Assembly: GCF_000149955.1 (NCBI RefSeq)
Contig: NC_030986.1
Location: 4,421,571-4,485,570, forward strand
Source: Fusarium oxysporum f. sp. lycopersici 4287
Lineage: Eukaryota > Ascomycota > Sordariomycetes > Hypocreales > Nectriaceae
DNA: 64,000 nt
Direction of reading: 5' to 3'
The position numbers and the translations under genes were made by a program. The number at the start of each line of letters is the position of its first letter. Position 1 is the first letter of the stretch. The notes under the pieces were generated by a model that saw only the letters and a program-made list of their open reading frames with translations, did not search any database and was not told the DNA's origin. Positions 23,038-33,607 of this stretch are shown here, piece by piece.

Positions 23038-25918
23038 CCCGTTGGCTCATGCCGCGAGGCGGGGCGAGCCAACTAAGCAAGCTTAGTTGGGCCCAAAAGT
23101 GTGAGACGGCACAAAAGTGTGAGACAACCCCTCACCGCCGGCTGTCGTGAATTTCATTGATTTTCTATGTGATTTTCAGGCAAATCTAGATGCTAATTAG
23201 TGAAAATAGTACTATTTCTGTCTACTTGTATTATGCCGTTAATACCTAACATTAAAGCTGCTTAGGCAGTGGTTATTTTACGCCAACGACTCTAAAAGGG
23301 CTTATCTCGTGATGCTTCTAATGGGCCAAAGAAGGCTCTCTCTCTCTGCGATGCTGAACGACGATATCCTGGCTCTAAGAGGCCGTCTATTGCTTGGATT
23401 ATTAAGCAGCTTGAAGCTGCTAATACCCTTGATTATGAACTAGTTATTTAGCCAAATATGGGCCGGCTGCGACTTCTTTCGGATGATGAAGATGAGGCTA
23501 TTGTGAGCTTCGTTATGTGGATGCAGAAGTCTGGTCTTCTAGCTTCTAAAAGCGAGATTGTGGATGTAGTTAATACCATAAGAAGCCGCCGTGATGCTGA
23601 TGCCAAGCCGGTTGGGAAGATGTGGTATAGGCGCTTCCGTGATGATTATCTTGAGCTTGATACCTTGATATTGAAGGCGAAGGAAGCGGCGCGCTATGAG
23701 TATGAGGAAGCCGGCGTGGAGGAGACAAAGCAGTGGTTCAAGCGGCTCGATGAGGTTATCACGAGATACGGAATCGGCGCCTTGGAAATCTGGAATGCTG
23801 ATTAAGCAGGTATTAGAGTCGGAATACTGCGAGAGCGAGTATAATGCCTTGTTGTACGTACTAATAAGAAGGCGGCAACAGAGGTATATTCCCCTAATGA
23901 TCGAGAGACTTGTACCGTGATCGGTATAGGTAACGCCGCCGGAGAGACTACTCTGCCGTGGCTTATCTTCAAAGCCTTTCTAACGCTTGAGTGGGCGAAT
24001 ATAGAAGGTGATCTTGAGATGCGGTTTGCACAGTCAGATATAGCGTTCTCGAATGGCGATATAATGCTCGAGTGGGCGAGAGACTTTAACCGGAAGTCTT
24101 GGGATAAGTCTGCAGTAGTTTAACATCGTCAGCTGGATTTTGAAGAGTGGTTTGGGTGTAATGAACACCTAAAAAGCCCTTCTAATGCTGCCGCTTTATA
24201 TGATAAGCCTCTGGGCATGGAAGGAAAGGCTGAAGAGGATCTCGTGTGGCGGTTGCTTGTTATCGATGGCTTCTCTGGTTACGGCTCTTTCGCCTTTCGA
24301 GAATACTGTATAAAATTTAATATCCTTGTTGCCTTCCTTCTTCCTTATTTAACTTACATGCTTTAACTAATGGATCTTGGTGTTTTTCAGTGGTTAAAGA
24401 ATGTACACCAAAAAAGGCTGCAAGATGCTTTGCAGAAGGGAAATTTAAGCTTCAACCGCCGTAACTTTGCCGGCTCCTTTAAGGTATGTATAATCAGCTT
24501 TAACCTTCTCTTAAATACCCTGCTTTTTATATACTAATCCTCGTTATCTCAGGAGATCTTTGATGAAGGCTTCACGCCGGCCCACATTATCACAGGCTTT
24601 GAAAAGTCAGGGATCTTCCTGCCTACCGAGGTGCCTGCAGTTAGCTATCTTCTAAAAAAGAAGCTGAAGATGCGTAAGGCTATTGACCCGGCTTTATCTT
24701 CGCTTTTACCGGCGGAAAATCGGTTCCCTTTGGCCTCTGATACAGTAAGAGATGTCAGTAACCGCTATCACGATATTCTGAGCTTCCTAACGCTCAGGGG
24801 ACTGGAGTTGGTCCGGAAGATTGTCAGTGAAGCTATTATGCTTAAAGATATCGTGAGGAATCACGTTGAAGATCGCCAAGGGCGTATCAAGAAGAGATAT
24901 CACCAGAGAAAGCGCGGCAAGCAAGTAAAACCGGTAGGAGAATATATTTACAATGTAAGCTTAGAAGAGCTTCGAGAATAGCATACTAAGGATGTAAATG
25001 CAGGAAATAAGGCATAACAGCGACTTTAGCTTCGGAATCTTCGATCTTTTGCAATCTAGCAGATGAAGGAGATAAGAGATAAGTAGCGGAAGAAGAAGGA
25101 GGTTATCATCAACGGCGTTAAAAAGAGGTTACAGTTTAAATAGTGGCTTGAATACACCGGAAAGGATATTAAATATGCCTCATATAACGCCTCACGAGCT
25201 GAGATACGTTCTCAACTGAATAAGAAGGAGGATTTCTTTATAATCGATACCTAGCTTGCCCTGGAAGCCCGTGAGGCTATTCGCAAAGCACGCTTTGCAG
25301 ATAAGCCCCTCTCGTCAGCCGATTTATCACGACTTCTCTGCAGCAATAATACCGTCGATTTCACGCTTATACAAGCGCCGGCCGATCAGGATGAGGATGA
25401 AGATAATGATTTATCTGATAAAGATGATCTTAAGATGCCCTTATCGCCGCCCTGCCTACTAGACCGCAAGTCCTCCCTTCCGACGATACCCTCAACACCA
25501 TGCCCGCCTCAATACCATGCCCGGTATGATGATGCCTTTATTAATCGGATGATAGAGGAAGCCGAAGCCTTAGAGGCCACTTAGGCACTTTACGATGAAT
25601 AATAACACCCCTAAATTGCGTGAGAAATGCATGAGAAGTCGTTCTTAATTAGGAAGCCATCTGGGCGCTGCAGCAGTCATTTCGCCCAGTCACATATAGT
25701 TAATAGCAAATATATTATCATAAGAAGCTTTATTTCTATAATTCCAGCAATTTTCATATTTTTTGACCTGATGAGAGTGTTGAAGAACAGGAAATGCCGC
25801 AAACAGCACCAAAAACCGGTCCCTTCGGTTGTCTCACACTTTTGTGCCGTCTCACACTTTTGGGCCCAACTAAGCTTGCTTAGTTGGCTCGCCCCGCCTC
25901 GCGGCATGAGCCAACGGG
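23038..25918 (+). mobile_element. Nested full-length pogo/Fot1-type DNA transposon
   Basis: 2881 bp flanked by TA on both sides. The TIRs are identical over 92 bp (23038-23129 and the inverse at about 25827-25918), beginning CCCGTTGGCTCATGCCGCGA. Each TIR holds an inner near-palindrome CAACTAAGC-AA-GCTTAGTTG and a direct repeat CACAAAAGTGTGAGAC. Between the ends is one transposase pseudogene on the + strand. It is inserted inside the older 311-bp relative. Confidence 0.92.
23233..25602 (+). pseudogene. Transposase pseudogene (CENP-B-type HTH plus DDE superfamily), nonsense-riddled
   Basis: A single frame from ATG 23233 to TAA 25600-25602 can be followed, with a spliceosomal intron at about 24484-24552. 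Order: N-terminal HTH (DASNGPKKALSLCDAERRYP), CENP-B/Tc5-like HTH (LLSDDEDEAIVSFVMWMQKS), and a DDE core with Asp in EIWNAD and in LLVIDGFSGYGS. The LLPYLTYML stretch replaces the family's usual LLPxxSTHxLQP motif. The C-terminal part is basic and then acidic. About 15 stops interrupt it, all TAG or TAA, none TGA. Every one sits where Gln (CAG/CAA) is plausible, and missense changes such as Pro-to-Leu and His-to-Tyr fit CpA-to-TpA. This is a RIP-like pattern confined to the coding strand. It cannot encode an active transposase. Confidence 0.85.
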
Positions 25919-26122
25919 TAGTAAATATTAGGTTTAATATATCTATGTACGGATAATTCCCTGTTATTTCCAGACTTTTCCTTGGAGAATTATCGGATAA
26001 TATTAAACGGGGCAAATCACGTTAATGAAGATGTGTCCCAGCCTTTTGTGACTGTATCACCCTTTTGTGCCCAACTACCTTAAGCTTGCTTAGTTGGCCA
26101 TCCCCCGGCTCGAGCCAACGGG

Positions 26123-26617
26123 TAATTGCAGTTTTAAGGGTAATGCATGGGATTCTGATACTTTCTGATTTTATTTTCGGGGTTACCAAGGGCATAAGGC
26201 AGGAAGCAGACATAGCACACTACGACGGTAAGCAGGTACTCCGTACATGGTATAAAATTTGCTAGGTTCTACTAAGGCAATGGTTATAAAGAATGATTGA
26301 TGATGAGAATACTAGAACGAAGAGCCCCATAACGTCCAGCATCCAATAATGAAAGCAGTGGGTAATAGAAGCGTTGACCTTTTCTTGATATTGCTACCAA
26401 ATTGTAGTTTCTATAGATATTTCACCATGATGCCTAATCATAGACTAAGTTCGCTTGGCATCAACTAACCAATGCACAAAATCGAAATGTAGGTTGGCTT
26501 GTTATCAATTCTAGACGGCATCCCGTCATCTATATCGCTTCTATAGCAGATCTTACGCTGTTCTCTTTATGCTTTGTCGCCATCATTCAATTCTATCATT
26601 ACATGCGCATCATTCGC
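26123..26617. other. End of repeat island, inverted-duplication block
   Basis: No gene. 26305-26440 is an inverted, diverged copy of 14605-14725; the clearest stretch is AACTACAATTTGGTAGCAAT in inverse orientation here, followed by matches around GTC-GCATC-AAT and AAGCGTTG. Confidence 0.65.
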
Positions 26618-27782
26618 TTAGAACTTGTACACCTGGTCCTCCTTGTAGCCAAGCTCCTTGAGGGCACCAGTCAGCTCACCCTGGTTCTTGGGGCTGACCT
26701 TGTTTCCGGAGATGGCGTTCATGAGACCGGGAGGGCCACAGACAAACAGCTTGATGTTCTCGTTCTTGGGCTCAGGGAGAACAGTCTTGAGGAGCTCCTT
26801 GGAGATGTAGCCGCTGTTGCCGACCCACTCCTTGGGGGGGTTGTCGAGGACATAGAAAGCACGGAAACGCTGGGGGAAGGTGTTCTCGAGGTGCTCAAAC
26901 TCCTTCTTCAGAAGGATGTCCTGCTCGGAGACGTTGCCAAAGACAAGGGTGACCTTGGTCTTATCGTTGGGGTTGTTGAAAATAGCGCGAGCGAGCTGGT
27001 ACATGGGGGTGATGCCAGTACCGCCGGCAATGAGGGCAATGTGGTCGTGCTTGTTCTCCTCCCAAGGGTACTTGGGCAGAGGACCCTTGATGTCGAGACG
27101 TTGGCCGGGAACAAGGTTGTGGAGGTGTGTGCTCATAGGACCGTTGGGGTACTTCTTAACGAGCAAGTCGATAAAACCCTTCTCGTCTGCAATCGTCAGT
27201 CGGCTGTGCTAAATAAATCTAATTCGGCTACATACTTTCATCGCTGATAGGGGTGTAGGGTCGGAGAGTAGCCTTCTCGTCGTTGGGACCCTTGTACTTT
27301 GTAAGAATGGCGCTGGCAACGTGCAGGCCAGAGACTTGATCGGGCTCGGGAAGCTCAAAGCGTAGACGCTTGGTGTTGTGGTTGACAAGCTCAACATCCG
27401 AAAGCTTGAGGGAAACGAAACCCTGGTCACCACCAGTGAAGGCCTTCTTGGGCTCAACACCAACGGCCTGCTTCACATCAGCAGCAGCAGCCGCAGCAGA
27501 GGGAGCTCCGCTCTTGCTGAAGTACCAGTAACCAGCACCTCCGACGGCAGCAGCTCCAGCGGCGTAGAGGATAGCATTGGAACCTCCAGCGCCTCCAGCC
27601 TCGGTGGCATATCGACGAACAGACTAAAAAGTAAGTTAGTTAAGCTTCGCGACGAGCAATTGAGGATGATGTAGTTCAGATTGATAATCCGAAACAGACC
27701 ATGGAGGGGCGCAAATGCGCGTGACGAGAAAAAAACGTACCCTCAAAGGCTGAGCAGCGCGGAATGCAGATCGGGCGAACAT
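26618..27782 (-). CDS. MCR1: Mitochondrial NADH-cytochrome b5 reductase
   Basis: 332 residues from minus-strand exons 27782-27741, 27623-27236 and 27186-26618 (introns 117 and 49 nt). The N-terminus [14 protein letters not shown] is a basic mitochondrial presequence, followed by one membrane segment ([18 protein letters not shown]). It then has the FAD-binding half with RPYTPIS and [10 protein letters not shown], and the NADH-binding half with [15 protein letters not shown] and VCGPPGLM. By family it transfers electrons from NADH to cytochrome b5 or ascorbyl radical at the outer membrane and intermembrane space; yeast MCR1 is the reference. The length matches the family (about 300-340) and no lesion is seen. 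Confidence 0.94.
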
Positions 27783-28667
27783 CTTGACTTGATTATGAGG
27801 TCAATTGAAGGTCAATTGGCCAGAAGTAGAGAATGAGAGGTTGTTGCTGGTATCGTCTGAAGAGCTAGAGAAGCGGGCGTATCCAGGTATTCCGAAATCG
27901 CGACGGAACGAGAGATGACGTTATGAGTCACGTGATATCCCGGACAAAGCACGTCAACTCTGGGAACCCGGCCGTAGATATCTTCGCTCGCTTGTTGTAT
28001 GATGTGATATAACGAGCTTGGATGTAGACGAGCGCTAGATTTTGCTCTAGTAATGATTGCGTGATGGCTTGTCTCGGGGGATGTAGTACAAGTAACTTGA
28101 CAATAAGCAATCTCCAATCAACTTATGTCATGTCTATTTCTCCATCTTCCAAGCTTTTTAGCTTCGGCAATACGATACAGGCTCTTAAAAGGAAGGTTTA
28201 GGTTAACAAGGGGAACTCGGTTATTTTATGATGGGTGCATCAGGATATACTATCTTAATAGGTTCATATATAGATTACCGAAACATCGGCCTTTTATTAC
28301 TGCGATATAGCACTAACCCCGTCCAACACCACTTTCATCTTCTCTGAATCTCTCGGTAGTTCCCCTTGAAACTCCTTTTTCTCATTACCTAGCTCAACAG
28401 ATCTCTGTATTCATTGATCTCTGTCCTCCGTCATAACTCCATACAGCCAATCTAGATAACTTTTGCCCTTAAACAAGACTGAGAACATTGCCGTCTCCCA
28501 TCATGCCAACATGGCATATTTATACATAATCTCAAGTCACCTGTTGACGGCGGTCGGAGTTTGCTGTGGTATTATTGGTATATTCGCCCGCTCCATTAGA
28601 AGAATACATCGAATCGTGAACGTCTCTTCAAGCATGGCATGCAATTCGTTATTATTCAATCACCATA
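27783..28667. other. Intergenic region
   Basis: Promoter of MCR1 and 3' flank of the SH3 gene (both minus strand). No gene, RNA or repeat recognised. Confidence 0.5.
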
Positions 28668-30197
28668 TCACCTTTCCTCTCCTCTCACTTCCTCACAGCC
28701 CCCTGGCTCGACCAACTCCATTGGTGGCTTCGTCTGTACTGGTGTAACATTCGAGTCCCTCTTTGTTCCACTGTCGTGACTCTCCCTCCTCAAAATACCA
28801 GTATCTTGAGGCTGAGCAATCGTCGGTGTGTTTGCTTGGCTACCTCCCCGTTGCCCGTGATAGTGAATAACTTGGGGAGGCGGTTGTCCGGAGTGGAGGC
28901 CCAGTTGCTCAGTGGGATACGGGTCAAGGTCTTTGCTCGAGGTCGAGAACATCGACACGATTGGCTGATGGTACCCGTTAGTCGCATTGCTGGAAGATGG
29001 AGTATGGCCATATTGACCGCTATGCTCCGCTTGAGTAGGTGTGCCCACATCAGGGGAGCCAGTTCCCTCCACAAGGTGGCCAGCCAAGCTGTTCATTCCT
29101 CCCTCGATATCGCGAAGTAGTCGGACATACTCCTCGGGCACCAGGCCGCTTTCCTGCGTCTTCGGATCCTCAGCCACCAGCCAGCCTTGCCCGTGCCGGT
29201 ACGACACCCAGATAATCTGGCCCTCAACTAGAGGCAATTCGTTCTCGTTTTCCCGCTCGAAATCGAACAGGGCGACGGCCTTGCCGTGGAACTCCTCGTC
29301 CGGCGATGTAATAGTAAACTGGTAATCTCGTGAATAGCGAGACTGGTCCTCGTCATTGTAGCCTGGAGACGATGGGGAACTGTCAGACTCGGGCTGATAG
29401 TACTCACCGCCCTCGGCAGCCCGGGGTTGCTGGGCAATGTGATATGCCCGACTGTGTCTTGCCTGCTCTGGAGGATATGTAACAAAATCTCCACCAGGGC
29501 CGTTGGCCTCGCCGCCGTTATTGACATAATATGTTTCGCTACCGTCTCCGCTAGTTCCCATATAGTAACCCCGCTCATGATCATAGTTCGAAGAATGCAT
29601 ATCAAGATCGCGACCTGTCCTCCCCCTTAGCGTTGTCGCTGCCGAGGTTGACTTATGCTTGCGGTGGCGTGTAGCTACAACAGGGCTTTGCAGATCCTCG
29701 TCTTCGCTATATGGGGGCCCACCGTCGAATTGGATGGGGGCCAAATCATGGCCACGGTTGAATCCATCTGTACCCCACGACTCCCAAGGCATACGTGTTT
29801 CCCACGACACTGGGGGATCTGATAACCTACGATGCTCGCTTGCGGGCGTTGTCATACCGGAAGGCGGTCCCGAAGGTTCTGGCGGCGGCCCATAGTGCAG
29901 AGGATGAGTAGCAGGGTACGCAAAGTCCCGCACTTGAGTATATGAGAGAGTCGAGGGGAACATCGGAAACATATGTGAGGTCGGACGGGATCTCGTAGGC
30001 AGAGAGCCCGTCGAGTATTGGGAAAGTCGGCTTCTGGACACGTGGGACATTGGTCGCGATTGTATGCTTCGGCGCGAAGGCGGAGAGGTGATTAGAGGTG
30101 GCAGCGCGGGGTGATTAGGGTTCGGAGAAGAGGATGCGGCTGCTGAAGGAGAGATCACTGGAGAAGAAGTCGTAGACATTACTGCCGTTGTCGACAT
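28668..30197 (-). CDS. SH3-domain protein, NBP2/Skb5-like
   Basis: 509 residues, no intron needed. The chosen start (MSTTAVMSTTSS at 30197) follows a long in-frame upstream stretch containing a poly-Leu run from a GAAGCA microsatellite, which I treat as leader. The N-terminal 300 residues are Ser/Pro-rich and disordered. One SH3 domain lies at about residues 305-365: ALFDFERENENELPL, VEGQIIWVSYRHGQGWLVAE, and SGLVPEEYVRLL. The arrangement ALFDF, acidic RT loop, GWLVAE and GLVPEEYV is that of the NAP1-binding protein 2 / Skb5 SH3, adaptors that in yeast bring a PP2C phosphatase to HOG/cell-wall MAP kinase modules. The assignment to that group is by motif resemblance. The C-terminus is Gln/Pro-rich and ends in a charged tail. 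Confidence 0.82.
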   Translation of the reverse strand: MSTTAVMSTTSSPVISPSAAASSSPNPNHPALPPLITSPPSRRSIQSRPMSHVSRSRLSQYSTGSLPTRSRPTSHMFPMFPSTLSYTQVRDFAYPATHPLHYGPPPEPSGPPSGMTTPASEHRRLSDPPVSWETRMPWESWGTDGFNRGHDLAPIQFDGGPPYSEDEDLQSPVVATRHRKHKSTSAATTLRGRTGRDLDMHSSNYDHERGYYMGTSGDGSETYYVNNGGEANGPGGDFVTYPPEQARHSRAYHIAQQPRAAEGGEYYQPESDSSPSSPGYNDEDQSRYSRDYQFTITSPDEEFHGKAVALFDFERENENELPLVEGQIIWVSYRHGQGWLVAEDPKTQESGLVPEEYVRLLRDIEGGMNSLAGHLVEGTGSPDVGTPTQAEHSGQYGHTPSSSNATNGYHQPIVSMFSTSSKDLDPYPTEQLGLHSGQPPPQVIHYHGQRGGSQANTPTIAQPQDTGILRRESHDSGTKRDSNVTPVQTKPPMELVEPGGCEEVRGEER

Positions 30198-33100
30198 GCC
30201 TTTTAGGAAAAGGTCTAGCGACAGTCGTGCGATCTGGCGCACGCGGCCGCGCAACCGCCGAAGGATGAGCGTGCAGCAGAGAAGGTCTCGCGGGGCTGCA
30301 GTAAGACTGACAGTTAGACGGTGCGCTAAAGAACTAGGTATCGGCAGCGAGATTGAAGCGGCAAAATGTTTGGAAAAAAGCGATCTCTGCACTGGAGAGC
30401 TCGATGCGATATTTTGATTTGCGTTTGTAATGCTCGACGCTCGAAGTTGGTCTCGTTCGAGTTGAGCTGTCGAGGCGGCGGACGTCAAGTCAGCCGTAGC
30501 GCTAAGGCGTGAGCCAGCAAGGGCTCCAGTCGAGTTCCAAGTATAATAGTCAACGCTGAGCCAAGCCCTAATGCAGATTATGCCAGACGACCAGTCGTCA
30601 GGCGACAAAGCACGAGATGAGTCGGTTACAAGTGTGGAGTGGGAGTGCGAAGGAGCGTAGAGAAGCAGAAGCAGAAGCAGAAGTAATAGCAACTGGACAG
30701 AAACAGAAACAGAACAGAAGAGAAAACAATGCCCTGGTCTTGCTGCCGGTGCTCGGGAACAAGGGCACCACGCTGTACAGTAGCTGTCTGATCAAAAATG
30801 CCTGCGCTTGCGCTCTAGGCGAGGCGAGAAACCAAAGAGGGCCTGGCCTGGGCTGAACTGAACTGGGGTAGGATGTGATCCCAAGATGGATTGTGATGAG
30901 TGTGAGGTGAAGTTAGGTTAGAGAAGCGAGCGAGGAAGGCCATCAATCGATGGATTGCCCACCTTAGCAATCCTCGCGAGAAGTGACCTGGGGGAGACAG
31001 TACTGTACCCGGTAAGGTCGCCCGTTGGCACGTCCGGGCCCGGGACCTGGAGGCTGTAGTGGGGCACAATTGGGCGCAATAGTGCACCACACCACTGAAG
31101 CAAGCGCCTTACGCACCAATCCGACTGGTCAGGGGTCTTAGATCAAGCGAGTCAGCGCCTGTAAGTCGGAGAGAAGGAGCCCAATGAGACCCGAATATGA
31201 ATGAAATGTTTCTGTCAGTTGTCGCCGCTTGCTCTTTGGGCGCTAGCAAGCAGGAGACTGTTGTGGGATGATGTTAGTAACGAGTTAATATGCAAGTGAG
31301 AAGAGATATCAGGGTAATGGAAGAGACCTCCTGTTGGCTCAATGTGACATCCAACGGTCGGGCAGTTCCCAAATGAGGGGTATGCTTGACTAAATTTCCA
31401 GCATTTAGACCTAAATTTAGGATCAAAGATAAAAGTCATTGTAAACTTTCCATGATGACACATTGATAACCTATTCTACGTGTTTACTGGTATAACGGTT
31501 TATGGTTATTATTTAGCTGTTAGCTGGTCATCATGCCCAGGTTGATAAATTCCTTACCTATATCTTTTGGACAAAGCATGTGCCTCCATCCCAACCCTGG
31601 AGGAGCCGCATCTCATCCGGCCCATCTGATTAATTAAATTCAGGTTGTAACAACCAAAGGCGCCACACAATCATTTGCACTTGTCTTTAGACCCTCTACC
31701 CTGCTTCAACCCCTCTGAAACCTTGATCCTTTCTCGATCTCCCTCGTGTTCATCCCGAAAAGATGACTGTCGTCGTCTTGCATGCGCATGCGCATACGCA
31801 CACACAATACGGTAAACCCAACAAGACGTACGACAACTCTGAACGAGGATCTCCCTGTATACCCACCCGGGCCGTTGGAACCTCAATCTGGAAAGGTGAC
31901 CCTGTTCATCTCTACTTGGTATGGATGGATACAGGAAAGTAAACTCAGCTGGCAAATGGATCAGGCCGGGCTGCCATGGATGTAATCTCCGGTTATTGCG
32001 TCGTTGCTGTCGCAATAAAATAATCCTCTCTGTTTATTCAGGCTTCTCTGGAAATTACTGTCATCATGGTGTGCAGGATCATGAAACTAGACCCCGAAGG
32101 TTGTATGGCAGGGGCATCTAGATCGATGTTGGTTACGTAGCGAGCTGGCAACAAGGCAAAAACGAACAAGGTCATCATGGCATGTAGTGATCCTCTTGCT
32201 AGGTATACACGCGTATGTTTTTTTTCTTATTGTTTATGGTGCTTCGATGATCTCGTTCCAGGTTCTTTACCTGGGTCATTATCCGCGATCTCCTCCCGGC
32301 GGCCGAGGTTTTGATGCCTTCTGAGTCCCGTCCACAAACCCGTTCAGTACGGAACCAATTCTGCATCTGGTGCCAAGTTGGTGTAGTGTAATTGGGTCTG
32401 CAGGGTTATCACAGGTGAAAGAGAGATGCAGTATAGCAACCACCTGGTGATTTCATACTAACCAGGCATGAGGCTTAAAATGTCAACATTGTCTATTTGA
32501 CACAACTTGAGATTTAGAGTTATTTTCCCCAAACCCAACAAACTCAACAAAGCGCCGTGTTCTCTCTCTTCTTTTCCCAAGACCACACTTTTTTTAAGGG
32601 AACAGAAAAGACCACCGCGGTGCCCTTGGGTCCCCCGGGAGGTTTTTTTTTCTGGGGAAAAAATTGGGTGTTCTCGGGGATGGCGCCCCACAAAGCTCTT
32701 TTTTTTTCGGTTTTGGCGGGTTTTTTAAACACAAAACCCTTCCCGGATAAATTTCGGGGGGGAAATTCCTTCTTTGGGCCCTTTAAGAACCAAAAAGAAA
32801 ATATTTAATTTTTTGGTTTACCCCGGGCCCCCCCCCCCCCCCCCCCCGAATTTCAACTCTCTAATCAAGGGCAAAGAAGTTGTACAGTACTGTAACTGAG
32901 CGTCACGTGACCTCCTATTGGTTGCTAAGTGAACGCTAATATGATATCCTTTGTAGCCTACAAACACAAGTAGGAATAATATGCAATCCAATTTGAAGGT
33001 TAGACAAACTCATGGTTTTAGTACCTAAACATCAAAACTACAACTACGGTTATTACTAATCATCTTAGAGCATTGGTTCAGCTTAACTTAGTACACACAG

Positions 33101-33607
33101 GCTGGCAAATACCAAGAACTGGATGATAGCGACCTACGTGGTTTGCTGACTCATCCACTCATGCCGAATTTTAGCCGGAAGCTAGCGTCAGCTCGCCCTA
33201 GCTTAACTTTTCCCGACTTCACAACAATTCAAAACCCAACCACTTCTTTCAATAAACATCATCAGACTGCGTCGCGTACCAAAGGAACGGTGCAACGATG
33301 ACATGAAGTGACTGTTGGTGTGCCAACTTGAGACTCAAAGCTGGGTAAGTAGGCAAACGAACGATTTCCTTTTCTTTCATGATGAGTTTAACATATTGGA
33401 GCTGTCTGAATTTCTTTGCTGAAAAGACACTTTATACGCTTTTTTATCTGATGATGAACCTGCACTTCTCTTGCAACTTGCGCTTCCTTGAATGCAATGC
33501 ACTAACACAGTGCCTCACAGTCTATCGTTCTGTCTCTTCAAAGCATGCCACGCGCCTTTCCGCCCGCCAACGACCTCGTTTTCTCGCCCGGCTAGGAACT
33601 CGAAAAT
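30198..33607. other. Long intergenic region with an apparent bad-sequence stretch
   Basis: Divergent promoters of the SH3 gene and SSU72. No gene seen. It contains a GAAGCA/GAAACA microsatellite at about 30660-30715, an alternating purine-pyrimidine run (GCATGCGCATGCGCATACGC) near 31781, and the homopolymer-rich artefact at 32520-32850. AT-rich CCTAAAT motifs occur near 31405-31430. Confidence 0.55.
32520..32850. other. Probable low-quality trace sequence incorporated in the assembly
   Basis: About 330 bp composed almost only of short homopolymers (TTTTTTTAAGGGAA, GGTTTTTTTTTCTGGGGAAA, TTTTCGGTTTTGGCGGG and similar) ending in 20 consecutive C at 32828-32847. The texture is unlike any other part of the window. 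It looks like the compressed, smeared tail of a Sanger read rather than genomic sequence. Confidence 0.7.

Larger units (their letters stand above)
22929..26122. mobile_element. Outer 311-bp non-autonomous pogo-type element, split by a nested relative
   Basis: Ends are CCCGTTGGCGAG on the left and CTCGAGCCAACGGG on the right, each next to a TA dinucleotide, the target duplication of Tc1/mariner/pogo elements. Inward of both ends lie the same blocks: GGCCAACTAAGCAAGCTTA, GGCACAAAAGGGTGATA and TCACAAAAGGCT. Removing the nested element (23038-25918 plus one TA) leaves about 311 bp with no coding capacity, so it is a MITE derivative of the same family. The two ends have diverged from each other more than the inner element's ends have, so it is older. 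Confidence 0.88.

Noticed and set aside
23233..25602. TAR read as Gln (altered genetic code) in the transposase
   Set aside because: Formally every stop fits Gln, but host genes in the window terminate normally at TAG and TAA, and Pro-Leu/His-Tyr changes alongside indicate C-to-T mutation.
30198..30692. 165-codon N-terminal extension of the SH3 protein with a poly-Leu start
   Set aside because: The Leu run comes from a GAAGCA microsatellite and the rest has no conserved-looking sequence; taken as leader.
32557..32808. Open frames of 60-83 codons in the homopolymer stretch
   Set aside because: They arise from probable artefactual sequence and carry no motif.
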